Assembly (NCBI GenBank): GCA_001557035.1 | Contig: LSKJ01000561.1 | Coordinates: 1 to 6,892, forward strand | DNA: 6,892 nucleotides | Source: Rhodospirillaceae bacterium CCH5-H10 | GTDB taxonomy: Bacteria > Pseudomonadota > Alphaproteobacteria > Reyranellales > Reyranellaceae | Direction: 5' to 3' | Shown: one piece after another, positions 1-6,892 of the stretch | Position numbering within the stretch: the stretch's first letter is position 1 | Layout of the letters: the number at the start of each line of letters is the position of its first letter | Translations under genes and position numbers: made by a program | Notes under the pieces: model-generated | The model's database searches: none | The model's input: only the letters and a program-made list of their open reading frames with translations | Told to the model about the DNA's origin: nothing

Positions 1-176
1 TCGGCGTATTCGTCCGCCTGCTGCGACGCGACGGCAAGCCCGACTACCTGCAATACCTGCCGCGGGTCTGGCGCATGTTCGAGCGTTCGCTGCAGCACGA
101 CGCGCTCGCACCGCTGCGCGCCTGGGTCGATCGCGTGCTGCCGCCGGAACAGCGCCGCATCGGAGCGGCCCCATGA
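1..176 (+). CDS. amgK: AmgK-like sugar kinase (aminoglycoside phosphotransferase family), C-terminal end only
   Basis: Only the last 57 codons are present; the frame runs from base 3 to a TGA at 174-176 and the 5' part lies outside the window. The visible tail includes GVFVRLLRRDGKPDYLQYLP followed by RVW and, further on, a LAPLRAWVDRVLPPEQR block. This matches my recollection of the C-terminal helices of alphaproteobacterial phosphotransferases next to murU. The kinase catalytic loop is not visible, so the assignment rests on this tail and on the murU neighbour. AmgK is a cytoplasmic anomeric kinase that makes MurNAc-1-phosphate (and GlcNAc-1-phosphate) from sugars recovered from peptidoglycan, the substrate for MurU. 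The stop overlaps the murU start by four bases (ATGA), which supports the functional pairing. The phosphotransferase family is fairly sure; the AmgK activity is inferred. Confidence 0.75.
   Translation, partial: GVFVRLLRRDGKPDYLQYLPRVWRMFERSLQHDALAPLRAWVDRVLPPEQRRIGAAP
162..165 (+). promoter_or_regulatory. Ribosome binding site of murU
   Basis: GGAG lies inside the end of the upstream kinase gene, seven bases before the ATG at 173. It is the clearest Shine-Dalgarno match at any of the three gene junctions. It favours the start at 173 over the in-frame ATG at 188, five codons downstream. Confidence 0.55.
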
Positions 177-865
177 TCCGCAGCGCAATGATCCTGGCAG
201 CGGGTCGCGGCGAGCGCATGCGGCCGCTGACCGATTCGATTCCCAAGCCACTCATCCCCGTTGCGGGACGGTCGATGCTGGAGCGCACGATGGACCGGCT
301 GGATCGCAGCGGCGTGCAGAACGTCGTCGTGAACGTGCATCATCTGGGCAACCAGATCGCCGAGCGGATCGGCGGCCGCGCCCGCATCGTTCGCGAGGAC
401 CGGTTGCTGGAAACCGGCGGCAGCGTCCGCAATGCGCTCCCGCTTCTCGGCAACGCGCCTTTCTTCGTGCTGAACGGCGACGGGCTGTGGCGCGACGGGC
501 CGGAATCGATGCTGGGTCGCCTTGCCGCGATGTGGGATCCCAATCGCATGGACGCGCTGCTGCTGCTGCATCCGCTGGCGAAGGCCATCGGCCGCGAAGA
601 GAAGGATCGCGGCGATTACTATCTCGAACCCGATGGCCGAGCCCGCCATCGCGGCACGGCGGAGACCGCGCCCTACCTCTTCGCGTCGATCTCGATCTGC
701 GATTCGCGCCTGTTCAACGGCTCGCCCGAAGGCCCCTTCTCGCTGCTGAAGCTGTGGACCCGCTCGGAACACTCGGGCCGCCTCTACGGCCTCGTGCATG
801 ACGGCGACTGGTTCCATGTCGGCACGCCGGCCGCGCTCGCCGAAGCCGAGCGCGTGCTGGGATGA
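173..865 (+). CDS. murU: N-acetylmuramate-1-phosphate uridylyltransferase (MurU-type nucleotidyltransferase)
   Basis: A complete 230-residue protein, close to the usual size of MurU and of short sugar-1-phosphate nucleotidyltransferases. The nucleotide-binding signature LAAGRGERMRPLTDSIPKPL spans residues 8-27 (GxGxRxxPLT, with Lys25 in the PKPL element). ETGGS is at 80-84, and NGD at 101-103 supplies the expected metal-binding aspartate (Asp103). PEGPFSLLKLW lies near 190-200, and the C-terminal block is GDWFHVGTPAALAEAE at 211-226. In family terms the enzyme joins UTP and MurNAc-1-phosphate to give UDP-MurNAc in the cytoplasm, bypassing de novo MurA/MurB synthesis, which is the fosfomycin target. 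It overlaps the upstream kinase and downstream addB by four bases each. I chose the ATG at 173 for the overlap and the GGAG ahead of it; the ATG at 188 would still keep the signature. Residue 172 is Ser where relatives usually have Gly (FAG). Another sugar-nucleotide specificity cannot be excluded from sequence, but the kinase partner supports MurU. Confidence 0.85.
   Translation: MIRSAMILAAGRGERMRPLTDSIPKPLIPVAGRSMLERTMDRLDRSGVQNVVVNVHHLGNQIAERIGGRARIVREDRLLETGGSVRNALPLLGNAPFFVLNGDGLWRDGPESMLGRLAAMWDPNRMDALLLLHPLAKAIGREEKDRGDYYLEPDGRARHRGTAETAPYLFASISICDSRLFNGSPEGPFSLLKLWTRSEHSGRLYGLVHDGDWFHVGTPAALAEAERVLG
862..865 (+). promoter_or_regulatory. ATGA stop/start overlap, murU to addB
   Basis: The addB ATG (862-864) and the murU TGA (863-865) share two bases. 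Upstream there is only a weak GAG at 848-850, eleven bases from the ATG, so addB translation probably depends on ribosomes terminating on murU. The coupling is inferred from this geometry. Confidence 0.6.
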
Positions 866-3810
866 AGGGCCTCTTCACCATCGGCACGGAGCGCCGCTTT
901 GTCGACGAGCTGGCGCGGGTGGTGCTCGCCGAGCACGGGAGCGATCCGCTGGCGCTCGCCGACGTGCTGATCCTGCTGCCGACGCGGCGCTCGGTGCGGG
1001 CGCTGCGCGAAGCCTTCCTGCGCGCCGCCGACGGCACGCCGACGATCCTGCCGCGCATGGCCCCGCTGGGCGACGTCGACGACGGCGAGTGGGAGATCGC
1101 TTCCGGCGACGGCGATGCGCTCACCCTGCCGCCCGCCATCGACACCGCCACGCGCGAAGCGCTGCTCGCGCAGTTCGTGGCGCTCTTCAAGGACGATCAG
1201 GGACACCCGATCGCGCAGTCGGCGGCGCAGGCCCTGAAGCTCGCGCGCGAACTCGGACGCCTTCTCGACGAGCTTGCCATCGAAGGCGTGTCCTTCAGCC
1301 AGCTCGAAGGACTCGTCGACGGCAACTTCGCGACCCACTGGCAGCGCACCCTGAAGTTCCTCGCCATCGTCGGGAAGACCTGGCCGCAACATCTGGCCGA
1401 GCACGGGCGGATCGACGCCATCGAGCGGCGCACGCTCGCGATCCGCAACCAGGCCGAACGCTGGCGCACAAATCCGCCGACAACGCCTGTCATCGCGGCG
1501 GGCTCGACCGGCTCGCAGCCGGCGACGCGCGAACTTCTCGCGGCCATCGCGGCACTGCCGCAGGGCGCGGTCGTCCTGCCCGGCCTCGATCGCGACATCG
1601 ACCAGGCGAGCTGGGACGCACTCGAACCGTCGCATCCGCAGTTCGGCCTGCGCGAGCTTCTGACCGCACTGGGCTACACGCGGGCCGACGTCGAGGAATG
1701 GCCCGGCGCCAGGGGCGGCTCGGCGCGTCATATTCTCCTCACCGAACTGATGCGTCCCGCCGAGACCAGAGAATCCTGGGTGAAGCCCGACGCCGCTTCG
1801 CTGGAACATGTGACCCGCGCCGATTGCGCGACGCCGCATCAGGAAGCGCTGGTCGTGGCGCTGGCCCTGCGCAGCGTACTCGAGACGCCGACGCGCACCG
1901 CCGCGCTCGTCACGCCCGACCGTGAGTTGGCGCGGCGCGTCGCCGCTGAACTGAAGCGCTGGAACATCGACATCGACGATTCCGCGGGCGCATCGCTGGC
2001 CGACACGCCACCTGCCGGCCTGCTGCATGCGTTGATCGCGGCGGTGGACTCGGGCTTCGCGCCGGTCGAGTTGCTGGCCCTGCTGAAGCATCCGTTGTGT
2101 ACCCTGGGGGGCGAGCGCGCCGCCGTGCTCGACGCGACGCGGAGGCTCGACCGCAAGTGCCTGCGCGGCCTGAAGCCGCCGCCCGGCCTGGCCTCGATCC
2201 ATGCCCTCGTCGAAGCGGCAAAGTTCGGCAATCCCGACGATCGGACGACGGTGCAGACGCTGATCGATCGCCTCGATGCGGCGACCTCCGCCCTCGTGGC
2301 CCGGATGCAGGGCGATGCCGCGCCGGCTGAGCTGCTCGACGCGACCGTCGCCGCGGCGGAGAAGATCGCCCCGCCCGAAACGCTGTGGGCGGGCGAAGCC
2401 GGATCGGCGTTGGCCGACGCGCTGGGCCGGCTGCGCACCGCCTGGGCGGGCCAGCCCGCGATTGCCGCCGGTGAATGGCCCGGCCTGTTTGCCGCCATGC
2501 TGGAGCCCGAGACGATTCGCCCGGCCTTCGGTCGCCATCCCCGCCTCTCGATCTGGGGCCCGCTCGAAGCCCGACTGCAACGCGCCGACCTGCTGGTGCT
2601 GGGCGGTCTGAACGAAGGCACTTGGCCTCCCGCCGTGGAGACCGGCCCGTGGATCAATCGCCCGATGCGCGCGGCGCTCGGCCTGCAGCAGCCCGAGCGG
2701 CGCATCGGTCTCTCGGCCCACGATTTCGTGGCGGCGCTCGGGGCCGGTCGCGTGCTGCTGACGCGTGCCGAACGCGAAGGCGGCGCGCCCACCGTGCCGT
2801 CGCGCTGGCTGGCGCGTCTCGATGCCCTGTTCGGCTACGAGCCCGGCGGCAACGCCCCGGTGCCGGAATATATCCTGCGCGGCCGGCGCAGCTTCGTGGC
2901 GTGGGCGGAGCGGATCGACCGGCCCGAAAAATACGACCCGTGGCTGCGGCCCGAGCCGCGGCCGCCAGTCGAGGCACGCCCCACGCGCCTCTCGGTCTCC
3001 AGCGTCGAGCAGTGGCGGCGCGATCCCTACGGCCTCTACGCGCGGCGCATCCTGCGGCTGGAGGCGCTGAAATCGCTGGAGGAGGAGTTGGGCGCCGCCG
3101 ATCGCGGCAACGCCCTGCACCATGCGCTCGACGAATTCCTGAAGGCTCATCCGTCCGGCATCCTGCCGCCCGACGCGGTGCGCGAGTTCGAGGCGCTGGG
3201 CGAGAAGCATCTCGCCGACCTGCTGACCGCGCCGGCCGAACGCGCCTTCTGGTGGCCGCGCTTCCAGCGCCTCGCACGCTGGTTCGTCGCCGAGGAGAAC
3301 AAGCGCCGCGCCACGGGTGCGAGGCTGCTCGACAGCGAGAGCAAGGCCGCGATGACGGTCGGCCCCGCGAGCCGTCCGCTGCGCATCGAAGCCCGCGCCG
3401 ACCGCGTCGACGCGCTGGAGCGCGGTGCCTGGGAGATCATCGACTACAAGACCGGCCGCGTGCCCACCAAGGACGAGATGGAAGCGTTGTTCGCGCCGCA
3501 GCTCCTGCTCGAAGCGGCGATGGCCGAACGCGGCGGCTTCGAGAAGATCGATGGCAAGGCGGAGACGGTGTCTCTCTCCTACTGGCAGGCCAACGGTCTC
3601 GGCGAGGGCGGCAAGGTGAGCCCGATCAAGGACAGCGACGCGCTCGTGGCCGAGATGATGGTGCTGGTCGAGAAGATGGCGAATCATTTCGCCCATCCGA
3701 ACACGCCCTATCCCGCCCTGCCATGGCCGGCTTACGGCCCGCACTTCAACGACTACGCCCATCTCGAGCGCGTCGCCGAATGGTCGACTGCGGGCGGCGG
3801 TGACGAATGA
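862..3810 (+). CDS. addB: Double-strand break repair protein AddB (alphaproteobacterial type)
   Basis: A complete 982-residue protein, about the normal length for alphaproteobacterial AddB. AddB pairs with AddA in the cytoplasmic helicase-nuclease that resects broken DNA ends and prepares them for RecA. The N-terminal helicase-like half shows LILLPTRRSVRAL (36-48), PVIAAGSTGSQPA (209-221), GGLNEGTWPP (581-590) and a W597-INRPMR block followed by PERRIGLSAHDF and APTVPSRWL. No Walker A GKT/GKS loop is present near the N-terminus, so this half is probably not an active ATPase. The C-terminal PD-(D/E)XK RecB-type nuclease begins near LSVSSVEQW (710-718). It has a full active-site set: His753 in RGNALHHALDEF, Asp847 in ARADRVD, Asp861 and Lys863 in IIDYKTG, and Gln880 in APQLLLEA. 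Only three cysteines occur (322, 413, 433) and none in the nuclease domain, so a four-cysteine iron-sulfur cluster like that of Bacillus AddB cannot form. It overlaps murU and addA by four bases each, consistent with co-translation with its partner. Confidence 0.95.
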   Translation: MKGLFTIGTERRFVDELARVVLAEHGSDPLALADVLILLPTRRSVRALREAFLRAADGTPTILPRMAPLGDVDDGEWEIASGDGDALTLPPAIDTATREALLAQFVALFKDDQGHPIAQSAAQALKLARELGRLLDELAIEGVSFSQLEGLVDGNFATHWQRTLKFLAIVGKTWPQHLAEHGRIDAIERRTLAIRNQAERWRTNPPTTPVIAAGSTGSQPATRELLAAIAALPQGAVVLPGLDRDIDQASWDALEPSHPQFGLRELLTALGYTRADVEEWPGARGGSARHILLTELMRPAETRESWVKPDAASLEHVTRADCATPHQEALVVALALRSVLETPTRTAALVTPDRELARRVAAELKRWNIDIDDSAGASLADTPPAGLLHALIAAVDSGFAPVELLALLKHPLCTLGGERAAVLDATRRLDRKCLRGLKPPPGLASIHALVEAAKFGNPDDRTTVQTLIDRLDAATSALVARMQGDAAPAELLDATVAAAEKIAPPETLWAGEAGSALADALGRLRTAWAGQPAIAAGEWPGLFAAMLEPETIRPAFGRHPRLSIWGPLEARLQRADLLVLGGLNEGTWPPAVETGPWINRPMRAALGLQQPERRIGLSAHDFVAALGAGRVLLTRAEREGGAPTVPSRWLARLDALFGYEPGGNAPVPEYILRGRRSFVAWAERIDRPEKYDPWLRPEPRPPVEARPTRLSVSSVEQWRRDPYGLYARRILRLEALKSLEEELGAADRGNALHHALDEFLKAHPSGILPPDAVREFEALGEKHLADLLTAPAERAFWWPRFQRLARWFVAEENKRRATGARLLDSESKAAMTVGPASRPLRIEARADRVDALERGAWEIIDYKTGRVPTKDEMEALFAPQLLLEAAMAERGGFEKIDGKAETVSLSYWQANGLGEGGKVSPIKDSDALVAEMMVLVEKMANHFAHPNTPYPALPWPAYGPHFNDYAHLERVAEWSTAGGGDE
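3807..3810 (+). promoter_or_regulatory. ATGA stop/start overlap, addB to addA
   Basis: The addA ATG (3807-3809) overlaps the addB TGA (3808-3810). The upstream bases 3791-3800 are G-rich (GGGCGGCGG) but hold no clean GGAG. Coupled translation would help make the two subunits in equal amounts; this is inferred. Confidence 0.6.
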
Positions 3811-6800
3811 GCGACATACTCGACGCCCTCGCTCTCGCGACCGACGCGCAGCGAAGCGCGACCACGCCCGATCATTCGGCCTGGGTGGAGGCCAATGCCG
3901 GCACCGGCAAGACGAAGGTCCTGACCGATCGGGTGACGCGGCTGCTGCTGAACGAGGTGAAGCCCGAGCGCATCCTCTGTCTCACCTTCACCAAGGCGGC
4001 GGCTGCGGAGATGCGCAACCGCCTCGCCCACCAGCTCGGCCGCTGGGCGCTGACCGACGAGGCCACGCTCGACGCCAGCGTGGCCAAGCTGATCGATCGC
4101 GCGCCCACCCCGAAGGAGCGCGTGGTCGCGCGCCGCCTGTTCGCGCGCGTGCTCGACGCGCCGGGCGGTATCAACATCCTCACCATCCACGCCTTCTGCC
4201 AGGCGCTGCTGAAGCGCTTCCCGCTCGAGGCGGGTGTGGCGCCGGGCTTCGAGATCCTCGACGAAGCCGAGGCCCAGACGATCCTGCGCCGCGTACAGGA
4301 CGAGCAGATGGAAGCGCTGGCCCGCGAGGATGCGCCGCCGGCCCTGGCCGCCGCGCTGGCCTCCGTCGCCGGCAAGGTTTCGATCGCCGAGTATGCCGAG
4401 CTGATGACCCGGCTCCTGAGCGAGCGCGCCTGGCTGCTGGCGCGCATCGGCAACGAGGCCGGCCTCGACCGTGTCCGCGCGCGCCTCGCCGGGGTGATGG
4501 GCTGCAGCCCGGACGACACGGCTGCAGGGCTGACGGAAAGCGCCTGCCTCGACGCGGCCTTCGATTCAGTCGCGCTGCGCGAGGCGGCCCGCGCGCTGGC
4601 GAGCGGCGGCAAGCAGGACAAGGCCCGCAGCGCAACGATTGCCGATTGGCTGGCGGCGCCCGATCGCGCGGCCATGCTGCCGACTTATGCTCAGGCCTTC
4701 TTCACCGCCAAGGGCGAGATCCTGGCGCGGCTCGCGACCAAGGCGGCCATCCAGGCGATGCCCGGCATCGAGGACGTGCTGCGCGGCGAGGCCGAGCGGC
4801 TGTCCCGCACGCTCGACCGCATCAACGGCGCCGCACTGGTCGAGCTGACCCTGGCGCTGCTGCGGCTCGGTCTCGACGTCACCGAGCGCTACACGAACGC
4901 CAAGCGCCGCCGCGCCGTGCTCGACTACGACGACCTGATCGTCGCCACGCGCCGTCTGCTGGAAAACGCGGAGAATGCGGCCTGGGTGCTCTTCAAGCTC
5001 GACGGCGGTATCGACCATGTGCTGGTCGACGAGGCGCAGGACACCAACCCAGACCAGTGGGAAGTGATCCGCAGCCTCACCGCAGAGTTCTTCGTGGGCG
5101 AAGGCGCGGTCGACCGCAGCCGCACGATCTTCGCCGTCGGCGACACCAAGCAATCGATCTTCGGCTTCCAGCGCGCCGATCCGCGCAAGCTGAAGGAGAT
5201 GCGCGAATGGTTCGACGAACGCAGTCGCGTCGCCGACCGCATGTTCGTGCCGGTCGCACTCAACGTCTCTTTCCGCTCGACCCCGGCCGTGCTCGATGCC
5301 GTCGACTGGGTGTTCGGCGAGATCGAGGCGGCGAAGGGCGTCGCCGAACCGGGCGGCGTGATCCATCTGCCCAGCCGCAAGAACGAGCCCGGCCGCGTCG
5401 AGCTGTGGCCCCTGGTGGTCGGCAGCGACGACGAAACCGACACGAAGGACATCGAAGCCGCCGGCAGCGGTGCGGCGCTTTCCCTGCCGCACGAACGGCT
5501 GGCGCAGTTGATCGCGGTGCACGCCAAGAGCCTGATCGGCACGGAACGCCGCGCGCGCGACGGCGAGAAGCTGCATGCCGGCCACTTCATGGTGCTGGTG
5601 CGCAGGCGCAACGAGTTCGTGAACGCGCTGGTGCGGGCGCTGAAGCGCGAGGGCGTCGAGGTGGCGGGCGTCGATCGCCTCAACCTCGGCCAGGAACTGG
5701 CGATCCAGGATCTTCTGGCGATGGCTCGCTTCGTGCTGCTGCCGCAGGACGACCTCAACCTCGCGGCGCTCCTGAAGTCGCCGCTGATCGGTCTGCCGGA
5801 AGAGCAGCTCTTCACGCTCGCCTGGGATCGGCCCAGCCATCTCTGGCGTGCCTTGCGCGAGCGCCGGAGCGAGCCGGCGTTCGCTGCGGCTTACGCGATG
5901 CTCTCGGATTGGCTGCGCCGCGCCGACTATGAAACGCCGTTCGATTTCTTCGCGCGCGTGCTGGGCCCGGAGGGCGGCCGGCGCCGCCTGCTGGAACGGC
6001 TCGGCCGCGAGGCTTCCGATCCGATCGACGAGTTGCTGGCGCGCGCGCTGCAGTACCAGGGCATCGAGGGCGGCTCGCTGCAGGGCTTCCTGCGCTGGTT
6101 CGAGACCGGCGGTGGCGAGATCAAGCGCGACCTCGACCAGAACCGGCGGCGCGAGTTGCGCATCCTCACCGTTCATGCCTCGAAAGGCCTGCAGGCGCCG
6201 ATCGTCTATTTGCCCGACACCACGCGCGTGCCGCAGAACCGCGAGCGGCTGCTGGTCGACGCCGACGACGAGACCCGCCTCTGGGTGCCGCGCACCGACG
6301 ACGCCAACGAGGCGGCGCGCACGTGGCGGCGCGAGGTCCACGCCCGCACGCTGGAGGAACAGAACCGGCTGCTCTACGTCGCCATGACCCGTGCCGAGGA
6401 CCGGCTCTATGTCGGCGGCTGGGTCGGTGCGCGCAAACCCGATAGCGGCTGCTGGCACGAACGCATCGAGGCCGGCCTTCGCGCCAGCGGCGAAGCCGAG
6501 ATGCCGCCCGGTCGCCCTCCCCTCGTTCGTGCCGTGCCACGGTCATTCGATTTCACGTCGGTGCTCGGAGCGAACGGCTGGTCGGGCGACGGCTACGAGC
6601 TGGTGAACGAAGGCCACATCGTCGAGACCGAGCAACCGGAGCTGCCGATCGAGGACGAGGCGCAAATGCCCGGCTGGGCGAGCGAGCCCGCGCCGGGCGA
6701 GCCCGATCCACCGACGCCGCTCGCGCCCTCGCAACCGCTGCCCGACGAGGCCGCGGCCGAACCGCGGGCCTACAGTCCGCTGATCGCCGACGATCCAAAG

Positions 6801-6892
6801 CGCTGGCAGCGCGGCCTGCTGTTGCACGATCTGCTGCGCCATCTCCCCGGCCTGCCGTCGTCGGCACGCGGCGAAGCGGCCCGCCGCTTCCT
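3807..6892 (+). CDS. addA: ATP-dependent helicase/nuclease subunit AddA (3' end outside window)
   Basis: The frame stays open from the ATG at 3807 to the window edge, giving 1028 complete codons of a protein that is usually about 1150-1200 residues in this class. It is a UvrD/RecB-like superfamily 1A helicase, the 3'-to-5' motor of the AddAB end-resection enzyme. Motifs in order: Walker A ANAGTGKT (29-36, Lys35); motif Ia LTFTKAAAAEMRNRL (59-73); ILTIHAFCQ (124-132); Walker B VLVDEAQDTN (405-414, Asp408-Glu409); motif III VGDTKQSIFGFQRADP (444-459); motif IV LNVSFRST (485-492, Arg490); IQDLLAM and LLKSPLIGL in domain 2B (633-639, 655-663); motif V LTVHASKGLQAP (787-798); motif VI QNRLLYVAMTRAEDRLY (852-868, Arg862). 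A proline- and acid-rich linker (about 943-990) leads into the RecB-type nuclease domain. Its first conserved block, RGLLLHDLLRHLPGLP (1002-1017, His1007), is visible; the later catalytic Asp and Lys fall beyond the window. The start gives the normal short leader before Walker A and overlaps addB by four bases. No frameshift or stop is seen. Confidence 0.96.
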   Translation, partial: MSDILDALALATDAQRSATTPDHSAWVEANAGTGKTKVLTDRVTRLLLNEVKPERILCLTFTKAAAAEMRNRLAHQLGRWALTDEATLDASVAKLIDRAPTPKERVVARRLFARVLDAPGGINILTIHAFCQALLKRFPLEAGVAPGFEILDEAEAQTILRRVQDEQMEALAREDAPPALAAALASVAGKVSIAEYAELMTRLLSERAWLLARIGNEAGLDRVRARLAGVMGCSPDDTAAGLTESACLDAAFDSVALREAARALASGGKQDKARSATIADWLAAPDRAAMLPTYAQAFFTAKGEILARLATKAAIQAMPGIEDVLRGEAERLSRTLDRINGAALVELTLALLRLGLDVTERYTNAKRRRAVLDYDDLIVATRRLLENAENAAWVLFKLDGGIDHVLVDEAQDTNPDQWEVIRSLTAEFFVGEGAVDRSRTIFAVGDTKQSIFGFQRADPRKLKEMREWFDERSRVADRMFVPVALNVSFRSTPAVLDAVDWVFGEIEAAKGVAEPGGVIHLPSRKNEPGRVELWPLVVGSDDETDTKDIEAAGSGAALSLPHERLAQLIAVHAKSLIGTERRARDGEKLHAGHFMVLVRRRNEFVNALVRALKREGVEVAGVDRLNLGQELAIQDLLAMARFVLLPQDDLNLAALLKSPLIGLPEEQLFTLAWDRPSHLWRALRERRSEPAFAAAYAMLSDWLRRADYETPFDFFARVLGPEGGRRRLLERLGREASDPIDELLARALQYQGIEGGSLQGFLRWFETGGGEIKRDLDQNRRRELRILTVHASKGLQAPIVYLPDTTRVPQNRERLLVDADDETRLWVPRTDDANEAARTWRREVHARTLEEQNRLLYVAMTRAEDRLYVGGWVGARKPDSGCWHERIEAGLRASGEAEMPPGRPPLVRAVPRSFDFTSVLGANGWSGDGYELVNEGHIVETEQPELPIEDEAQMPGWASEPAPGEPDPPTPLAPSQPLPDEAAAEPRAYSPLIADDPKRWQRGLLLHDLLRHLPGLPSSARGEAARRF

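Noticed and set aside
556..571. Short CTG repeat in murU
   Set aside because: It simply encodes a leucine run in the hydrophobic core (ALLLLHPL) using the favoured CTG codon; it is too short to be a meaningful repeat.
2106..2111. Run of six G in addB, a possible slippage or sequencing-error site
   Set aside because: The frame is intact on both sides and the local protein (LKHPLCTLGGERAAVLD) looks family-like, so there is no sign of an indel or programmed frameshift.
784..3762. A 992-codon open frame on the - strand opposite addB, running into murU
   Set aside because: Its codons lie exactly opposite the addB codons, so a stop needs TTA, CTA or TCA in addB, codons that a very GC-rich genome rarely uses. 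The translation is low-complexity, rich in Arg, Gly and Ala, with no recognisable domain, while the + strand encodes clear AddB motifs throughout.
2475..3803. A 442-codon + strand open frame inside addB, and a similar 375-codon frame at 798-1925
   Set aside because: Both are shifted-frame by-products of high GC. Conserved AddB blocks are continuous in the 862 frame, so no frameshift or overlapping gene is needed.
3800..5932. A 710-codon + strand open frame overlapping addA
   Set aside because: It is the wrong frame. The frame starting at 3807 encodes all SF1 helicase motifs in order, whereas this one gives Arg/Ala-rich sequence without motifs.
4566..6458. A 630-codon open frame on the - strand opposite addA
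   Set aside because: It is the same codon-for-codon mirror effect. It ends exactly where addA uses a rare TCA serine codon (4566-4568), it would need a GTG start, and its product resembles no known family.
1..6892. Search for CRISPR arrays, tRNA genes, insertion sequence ends, internal promoters or terminators
   Set aside because: I saw no regularly spaced repeats, tRNA-like arms, terminal inverted repeats or hairpin-plus-T-run terminators, and there is no intergenic DNA in the window. A faint promoter inside a gene cannot be excluded by eye.

Overview
The window reads as ordinary, very GC-rich chromosomal DNA from an alphaproteobacterium. Almost every third codon position is G or C. The gene order (amgK-like kinase, murU, addB, addA) and the AddB type (no Walker A loop, conserved GLNEGTWPP and IIDYKTG blocks) are those usual in Alphaproteobacteria. 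I cannot name a genus; Rhodospirillales or a relative would fit, but that is only an impression.

Layout: all four genes are on the + strand with no intergenic DNA. Positions 1-176 hold the last 57 codons of an aminoglycoside-phosphotransferase-family sugar kinase that resembles AmgK. Positions 173-865 hold a complete MurU-type nucleotidyltransferase. Positions 862-3810 hold a complete AddB. Positions 3807-6892 hold AddA, 1028 codons long up to the window edge, where it is cut inside the C-terminal nuclease domain. Each of the three junctions is a 4-base ATGA overlap in which the stop of one gene shares bases with the start of the next, so the genes are very probably one transcript with coupled translation. 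No promoter, terminator, RNA gene, repeat array or mobile element was seen; any promoter must lie upstream of the window.

Function: AmgK and MurU form the cell-wall recycling shortcut (MurNAc to MurNAc-1-phosphate to UDP-MurNAc). AddA and AddB form the helicase-nuclease that processes double-strand DNA ends for RecA-dependent repair. The two pairs have no obvious biochemical link, and their sharing one transcript is the most interesting aspect of the window, although this neighbourhood is known in the class.

I found no convincing new system. Minor points worth a look are the absence of an iron-sulfur cysteine set and of a Walker A loop in AddB, an unusual serine in MurU, and very long antisense open frames that codon usage explains.
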